From positions 1-40,050 of the forward strand of contig JAKVCR010000177.1 of the NCBI GenBank assembly GCA_022448985.1: a stretch of DNA of 40,050 nucleotides. Reading direction: 5' to 3'. Of the stretch, positions 35,748 to 40,050 are shown in pieces. This DNA comes from Roseibacillus sp. (lineage in GTDB: Bacteria; Verrucomicrobiota; Verrucomicrobiia; Verrucomicrobiales; Akkermansiaceae). Position numbers and translations under genes: made by a program. The notes beneath the pieces are model-generated. The model was not told where the DNA came from and searched no databases. It saw only the letters and a list, made by a program, of their open reading frames with translations. Position 1 is the first letter of the stretch. The number at the start of each line of letters is the position of its first letter.

Positions 35748-38700
35748 AGGGGCGCACCAGTCGGAAAAGCCTGCGGTCTCCGTTCGGGATAACACGTACT
35801 ACGTTGGAGGCCGCGGATTCGCGGAGGGGAGCAGGGCTGAAGGTCCAGGGGAACCGGTCCGGTCTCAAAGATTCCTGAAGGAAGAACTGGCCTGTCTCTG
35901 GCAGAAATGGCCAGAAGATGATGATGCTGCCATCGGAAAGGGTACGGAAGGATGGGTCGGGAAGGGGAGGAAGGGCATTTGTGCTTCCGCCCCGGCTCGC
36001 GAGGGCCCCGTTGACGGTGAGATCGTGATCTCCTCTCCTGCCGTCCACGAAGTGCAGCAACACGCGATCGCCGTCGACCTGCGCGCCAGTTGTGCCGTCG
36101 AAGGAAAAGTCATACCAGTGAGGAACGGGATTGTCCGGAGTTGGGCCAAAGCAATGAAAGCCCTCACCCGGTTGCTTGCTGGAGGAGAAGACAGTTATGG
36201 TGGCCGAACCTCCATTGGAGAGCCCATTCATTTCAAAGTGCCAGACCCCGTGCGGGAACTCCTGGCCGGTTGCTGGAGGCAGGGTGGAGAGGGATTCGAC
36301 GGAAATGTTTGTCATCGTGAGCCCCTCCGGGGCGGCGATGGCGAGTGATCCGGAGAGGAGGGTCGGAAAGGAGGCCACATGTGCCTGTTGCGCGTCGCGA
36401 ATCCCGTCTCCGTCTGCATCTCCCGTCCCCACCGTTTCTTCCACGCCATCGCTGACGCCGTCCCCGTCCGAATCAGTAGCTCCCTCGATCCGGATCCACG
36501 CGCTGTATTCCGAAGTATTGAGGGAGGGATCAGTGAGGGAGGCACGGATGTGAGATCCGCGCAGGTCAACCGCGCTTTGCAGGTTGAAGGTGAAGGGAAT
36601 GGCCGGGGAGAGGTGTGTGAGAGGGATGATTCCCGAGTACTGGGAGCCGAACAGCATGGCAGTGGGCATGGCGATTACGATCTCAAGGTTGTAGTTGCCT
36701 GGGGACGCACCCGGGAGCTGGCCTGCGAATCGAAGAGTGTTTCCATCCTGCACGACATACTGCAGGACGGGAGGGTTGACCTTGCGGTTGCCTCCTTCGT
36801 CGAGGTCATCCGGGTCGGGAGAATCGGGGCCGTCGCCTTCCTGGCTTGCGGAGAGGTCAATATCGAGGCGTCCGTTGCCGGCGACAAAATTCCCGTGGAG
36901 CTGGTTGCCCCAGCCGCTACTCACGAGGATCCCCTCCAGATGGTTGTAGACGATACTGTTTGCCTCCGCGGAGCGTGGTATGCCTCCGACATGGTTCCCG
37001 CTGCTGCCCAGGATGTGGATGCCTCGAAGGTTGGGCCGGGGAACAGGAGGTTCCGGTCCGAAGGGCGCTTCGGCTCCGATCAGGTTTCCGTGAACCTGAT
37101 TCAGACCGGGGCTGTAGGGGACCGGCATGGAGGGTGCGGTGAGGAGAATCCCGGTGGGATTGGAGTAAATCTGTCCCCGGTCGGCGAAGAGCGATCCGCC
37201 GATCAATGTCTGGCGTCCTTCGCAATGCACTCCACACTCGCCATTTCCGGATGATCGAAGGCCCCTTACTTCATTTTCGATTCCGCGCACAAGGACGCCG
37301 GAGCGCAGGTTGCGGTGCGTCTCGTTGCCCTTCAATACGGCGTGATCGCACTCGAGGGCAATTCCATTGCCTGCATTGCGCAGGGAGAAGGAGGCCAGGC
37401 GATCCCCCGCGATGTTGTTGCTCAGGGTAGTGCCGGAGGCATCCCCGATGACGCGAATGCCGTCAGCTCCGTTGCCTTGTACCCTGCACTCCGTGATGGT
37501 GTTGCCAGGGGCGTGGTGGAGAACGATGCCCCCCAGGAAGCCAGCAGCGATGGATTCCCAGGGGTTTTCTTCGTTCAGGCTGGTGAAGTAGATGCTGCTG
37601 TTGGCGAGGTTGCTGTCGAGAGCAGCGAAGGAAGGATTTGAGGTTTGCAGGGACGGAGAGAAGAGGAGTTCCTGGAAGGCAATCCCTGTGTCGAGCAGGT
37701 TGCTGGAATAGGTAGTGGAGAACGAACCACCTACCGTGGTTGTGATCGTGTTTCCGGTGGCCTCAGGGCCAAAGACCCCCACCCCGCCGACCCAGTTGCC
37801 AGCGATATGGCAGTTTGAAATGGCATTGCCGGGGCATTCGATCCTGATTCCATAGCCTTCATTGCCAGCCCCGGTCTCTCCCAGGGGCGGAAGTCCAAGG
37901 TAGCAGTCCTCGACCCGGTTTCCCCCCCTGCCCTTAAGAAGGACCCCGCTGGGGTTGGGAGGGGAGGGACTGGGGAGTTCGCCGTAAGCGGCGGAGCGAA
38001 AGCGGGTGAAAGACAGTCCGCGCAGGATGGAGCGGCCTCCGGAGAGGACGAGTCCGTCGGAACTGTTGCCTGCGGCAAGGTCTGCCCCGCTGATCTCCAC
38101 GGCGAAGGAATCAGCACCTGGCTGAGTTGTTCCATCGAGCAGGATCGGCCCGGTTACTTCGGGGAGAGGTGACCGCAGGACGATGCGGGGATTCCCCTTG
38201 CCGGGAATATTGAACGCGATCGGGTCGAGGCCTTCACGCCGATTTGCCAGTTCCAGCGCGGAGCGAAGGGTGATCTGTTCGCCTGGGGTGTCCGGATCGG
38301 TATCCAGCCATTCATCGAGAGGATCAGAATCACCGAGATCCCGGTCGTCATTGACAATGAGAAACGAGAGCATCCGGACGCGGAAAGTGCGACTCTGGGA
38401 CAAGCTGTTGCCATCAACAGGACTAGCCGTGAGGGTGGTGGTTCGGACGGAATCCTCCGGAGTGCCAGCCGCGAGGAATGCCGCCTGAATTTTGAGGCCG
38501 CTAACCCCGGGAGGCACGTTGAGAGTGACTCCCGTCGGAGAGAGAATCCCGGTCGTAATGTTTTCGAGATTGTTAGCGAGATAGATGACCGGCCAACTGT
38601 TGTCGGTGTTCTCCACGGCCTTGAGGACGAAGTCTCGAGGCTCAGGGTGGTTGTTGAGGATGGTAAACTCGTGAATGGTGTTTTGATCGGAGCGTAGAAT

Positions 38701-38784
38701 GCTCGTGTCCGTGTCCTGCCCACTCAGGGGGAGGGAGAGGGCTACGACGAAGGTTGCGGCAAGGGTGCGAACGATGAAGGGCAT
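35746..38784 (-). CDS. Secreted right-handed beta-helix protein with choice-of-anchor U domain
   Basis: This is a 1012-residue protein with a signal peptide (1-22, IVRTLAATFVVALSLPLSG). Residues about 180-680 contain repeated short strands typical of a parallel beta-helix (NAISNCHIAGNWVGGVGVFG, NTITECRVQGNGADGIRVIG, NHVGGIPRSAEANSIVYNHL), as in NosD and CSLREA-type exoproteins. Next come two calcium-loop repeats (DSDGDGVSDG and DADGDGIRDA, about 771-800). A domain at about 800-925 ends DGRRGDHDLTVNGALASRGG, which fits the choice-of-anchor U family. The C-terminal end (RRLFRLVRP) resembles that of other verrucomicrobial exoproteins. It could bind or cleave polysaccharide, but I see no defined catalytic site. 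It is coupled to the alpha/beta hydrolase downstream. Confidence 0.83.
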   Translation of the reverse strand: MPFIVRTLAATFVVALSLPLSGQDTDTSILRSDQNTIHEFTILNNHPEPRDFVLKAVENTDNSWPVIYLANNLENITTGILSPTGVTLNVPPGVSGLKIQAAFLAAGTPEDSVRTTTLTASPVDGNSLSQSRTFRVRMLSFLIVNDDRDLGDSDPLDEWLDTDPDTPGEQITLRSALELANRREGLDPIAFNIPGKGNPRIVLRSPLPEVTGPILLDGTTQPGADSFAVEISGADLAAGNSSDGLVLSGGRSILRGLSFTRFRSAAYGELPSPSPPNPSGVLLKGRGGNRVEDCYLGLPPLGETGAGNEGYGIRIECPGNAISNCHIAGNWVGGVGVFGPEATGNTITTTVGGSFSTTYSSNLLDTGIAFQELLFSPSLQTSNPSFAALDSNLANSSIYFTSLNEENPWESIAAGFLGGIVLHHAPGNTITECRVQGNGADGIRVIGDASGTTLSNNIAGDRLASFSLRNAGNGIALECDHAVLKGNETHRNLRSGVLVRGIENEVRGLRSSGNGECGVHCEGRQTLIGGSLFADRGQIYSNPTGILLTAPSMPVPYSPGLNQVHGNLIGAEAPFGPEPPVPRPNLRGIHILGSSGNHVGGIPRSAEANSIVYNHLEGILVSSGWGNQLHGNFVAGNGRLDIDLSASQEGDGPDSPDPDDLDEGGNRKVNPPVLQYVVQDGNTLRFAGQLPGASPGNYNLEIVIAMPTAMLFGSQYSGIIPLTHLSPAIPFTFNLQSAVDLRGSHIRASLTDPSLNTSEYSAWIRIEGATDSDGDGVSDGVEETVGTGDADGDGIRDAQQAHVASFPTLLSGSLAIAAPEGLTMTNISVESLSTLPPATGQEFPHGVWHFEMNGLSNGGSATITVFSSSKQPGEGFHCFGPTPDNPVPHWYDFSFDGTTGAQVDGDRVLLHFVDGRRGDHDLTVNGALASRGGSTNALPPLPDPSFRTLSDGSIIIFWPFLPETGQFFLQESLRPDRFPWTFSPAPLRESAASNVVRVIPNGDRRLFRLVRP

Positions 38785-38939
38785 TCCCGGCGGTAACTAG
38801 TGGTAAATAGGCCGAGCGAGACTCTGGCGCAGGGTTCGGGTCAGGCAAGTCTTGAAAAGGCAGGAGCCCGGCGGCACGGGAACAGCACATGATGGGGTGA
38901 GGGCGTGGAATGCTCTTTTCTTGCGGTCATCGAGGGAAT

Positions 38940-38950
38940 GGCGTAACGCC
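38940..38950 (+). promoter_or_regulatory. Small palindrome in the leader of the cytochrome gene
   Basis: GGCGT-a-ACGCC is a perfect 5-bp inverted repeat ending 8 bases before the ATG at 38959, where a ribosome binding site would lie. It may be an operator or translational element, or chance. The divergent 174-base gap must hold promoters for both flanking genes, but I found none of good quality. Confidence 0.25.
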
Positions 38951-38958
38951 TCGGGACA

Positions 38959-40050
38959 ATGAAGCGACAACTCATCTGGATTCTCTCGGTACTTGCTGTG
39001 CCAGTCTCGGCACAGGAGGAAGTGAATGCCGTGGCGCAGGGCAAGCAGGCCTTTGCCACTTACGGATGCATCACCTGCCATGTGGTGGACAAGAATGATA
39101 ACTCGTTGCGGACGGGACCGAGTCTTTATGGCCTCTTCGTCAATGACGTCCGGGAGCGCGAGATAATTGTACCAGGATCCAAGGAGAAGAAGAAGGTGAA
39201 GGCTGATAAGTCCTACTACCTGGATTCGGTGCGCAAGTCCACCGATGTGCTGGCCATTGCGGAGAGTGGGGAAACGAAGGGGACGGCCTATCCCGCCGCC
39301 ATGCCGATGTATACTGCGGAGGTCATTTCCGACCAGGCGGTCGAACACATTTTCCACTATCTGCGGACCCTTGCCGACGAGGGGCAGTCAGGACCCGGGG
39401 TAGTCAAGGTGAAGCTCGATAAGAAGGCGCAGCCTAAAAACCTTCTCGAGGTTGGAGGAGAAGTGGTGGTAGCCGGTCGCACGCGGGTGTTTCGGGCGCC
39501 CATCACCAAGTCGAGCGGACGGGCGGTTCACGTGGGATTGCCTAATGGGATGAACTACACCTTTGATTCACGTACCCTCTCAGTGCGAAACGTCTGGGGT
39601 GGTGGGTTTCTCAATCTCAATGAAGAGCGCCGAGGTCGGGGGCAGCCCAATTCCCGTCGGGGACAGGGGAACCAGACCTTTATCGAGGATCTTGGAATCC
39701 TGCGGCCGGTGCTGGGTGGGAAGCCGGTGGATTTCGAGTTCAAGGAGCCTGATGTCAAGGATCACAAGAATATCGAGAAGTGGCTCTGGGAAGACCGCGA
39801 TTTTCCCGAACTGCTCGCTTCGGTGGATGCCAATTACCATGGCCACAGCCTGGAGTCTTCCACGGGTAACCCGGTCTTTCGGTTCCGGGTGGGCCGCAAC
39901 GAGTTCCTGCAGGCAGTGCGCTTTGCGGAGGACGGACGTCTGGAGATCGGCCTACGGGCGAGCCTGAAGGATGCCCAGACCTTCCAGGTCTCAGAGGCCG
40001 GCTTGACCGATATCACGGTCAAGGGCGGAAAACTGGCCAACGGGAAGTGG
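38959..40050 (+). CDS. Exported c-type cytochrome fused to an unrecognised domain (3' end outside window)
   Basis: An open frame of 364 codons from the ATG at 38959 continues past the right edge. The signal peptide is MKRQLIWILSVLAVPVSAQ (1-19). A cytochrome c domain follows: CITCH (37-41) for covalent heme, RTGPSLYGLF (51-60), and YPAAMPMYT (111-119) with Met115 or Met117 as probable axial ligand, closed by VEHIFHYLRTLADEG. From about residue 150 a different, beta-rich region begins, including FRAPITKSSGRAVHVGLPNG and FIEDLGILRPVLGGKPVDF. I do not recognise this second part. The protein probably carries electrons in the periplasm, and PVC bacteria often have such cytochrome fusions. Confidence 0.83.
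   Translation, partial: MKRQLIWILSVLAVPVSAQEEVNAVAQGKQAFATYGCITCHVVDKNDNSLRTGPSLYGLFVNDVREREIIVPGSKEKKKVKADKSYYLDSVRKSTDVLAIAESGETKGTAYPAAMPMYTAEVISDQAVEHIFHYLRTLADEGQSGPGVVKVKLDKKAQPKNLLEVGGEVVVAGRTRVFRAPITKSSGRAVHVGLPNGMNYTFDSRTLSVRNVWGGGFLNLNEERRGRGQPNSRRGQGNQTFIEDLGILRPVLGGKPVDFEFKEPDVKDHKNIEKWLWEDRDFPELLASVDANYHGHSLESSTGNPVFRFRVGRNEFLQAVRFAEDGRLEIGLRASLKDAQTFQVSEAGLTDITVKGGKLANGKW

Overview
The window looks like GC-rich chromosomal DNA from a Verrucomicrobiota bacterium (PVC group). This rests on protein families, not on any marker gene. It combines DUF1501 proteins, DUF1549/DUF1553 planctomycete-type cytochrome proteins, FGly sulfatases, very large secreted LTD/CotH proteins, an H-X9-DG pseudopilin and TSP3/choice-of-anchor exoproteins. 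Most products carry Sec or Tat signals or membrane segments, so the region is mainly an envelope and exoprotein locus. I saw no rRNA, tRNA, CRISPR array, transposase, integrase or phage gene.

Layout. (1) 1-2661, minus: secreted protein running off the left edge, with one domain present twice around calcium-binding-type repeats. (2) 2881-7995, minus: a 1704-residue LTD/CotH protein. (3) 8420-10783, plus, divergent from it: VTC-domain protein, DUF4956 membrane protein and a pseudopilin, tightly spaced. (4) 11113-12558, plus: a membrane-anchored protein with a terpene-cyclase-like toroid, followed by a clear terminator. (5) 18210-12705, minus: MBOAT acyltransferase, SGNH-like protein, sialate O-acetylesterase and sodium:solute symporter, overlapping or closely spaced. 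(6) 18344-26150, plus: a five-gene coupled operon of DUF1501, propeller, PPC-type, DUF1549/1553 and cytochrome-WD40 proteins. (7) 26317-26691: a small periplasmic protein with a duplicated cysteine module, with its own terminator. (8) 26940-34922, plus: a second LTD/CotH protein, a sialidase-like protein and two sulfatases. (9) 38784-34974, minus: a parallel beta-helix exoprotein coupled to an alpha/beta hydrolase. (10) 38959 to the right edge, plus: a c-type cytochrome fused to an unrecognised domain, incomplete.

How the genes may work together (inference). Regions 5 and 8 suggest handling of acetylated and sulfated, possibly sialylated, glycans: sulfatases remove sulfate, the esterase removes acetyl groups, and the symporter could import a product. 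The MBOAT/SGNH pair suggests the cell also acetylates its own exopolymer. Regions 2 and 3 resemble a CotH-VTC-DUF4956 association that I recall from other phyla. The pseudopilin is an unusual partner there. Region 6 is a variant of the common DUF1501/DUF1553 pair, enlarged with two beta-propeller proteins and a PPC-type protein.
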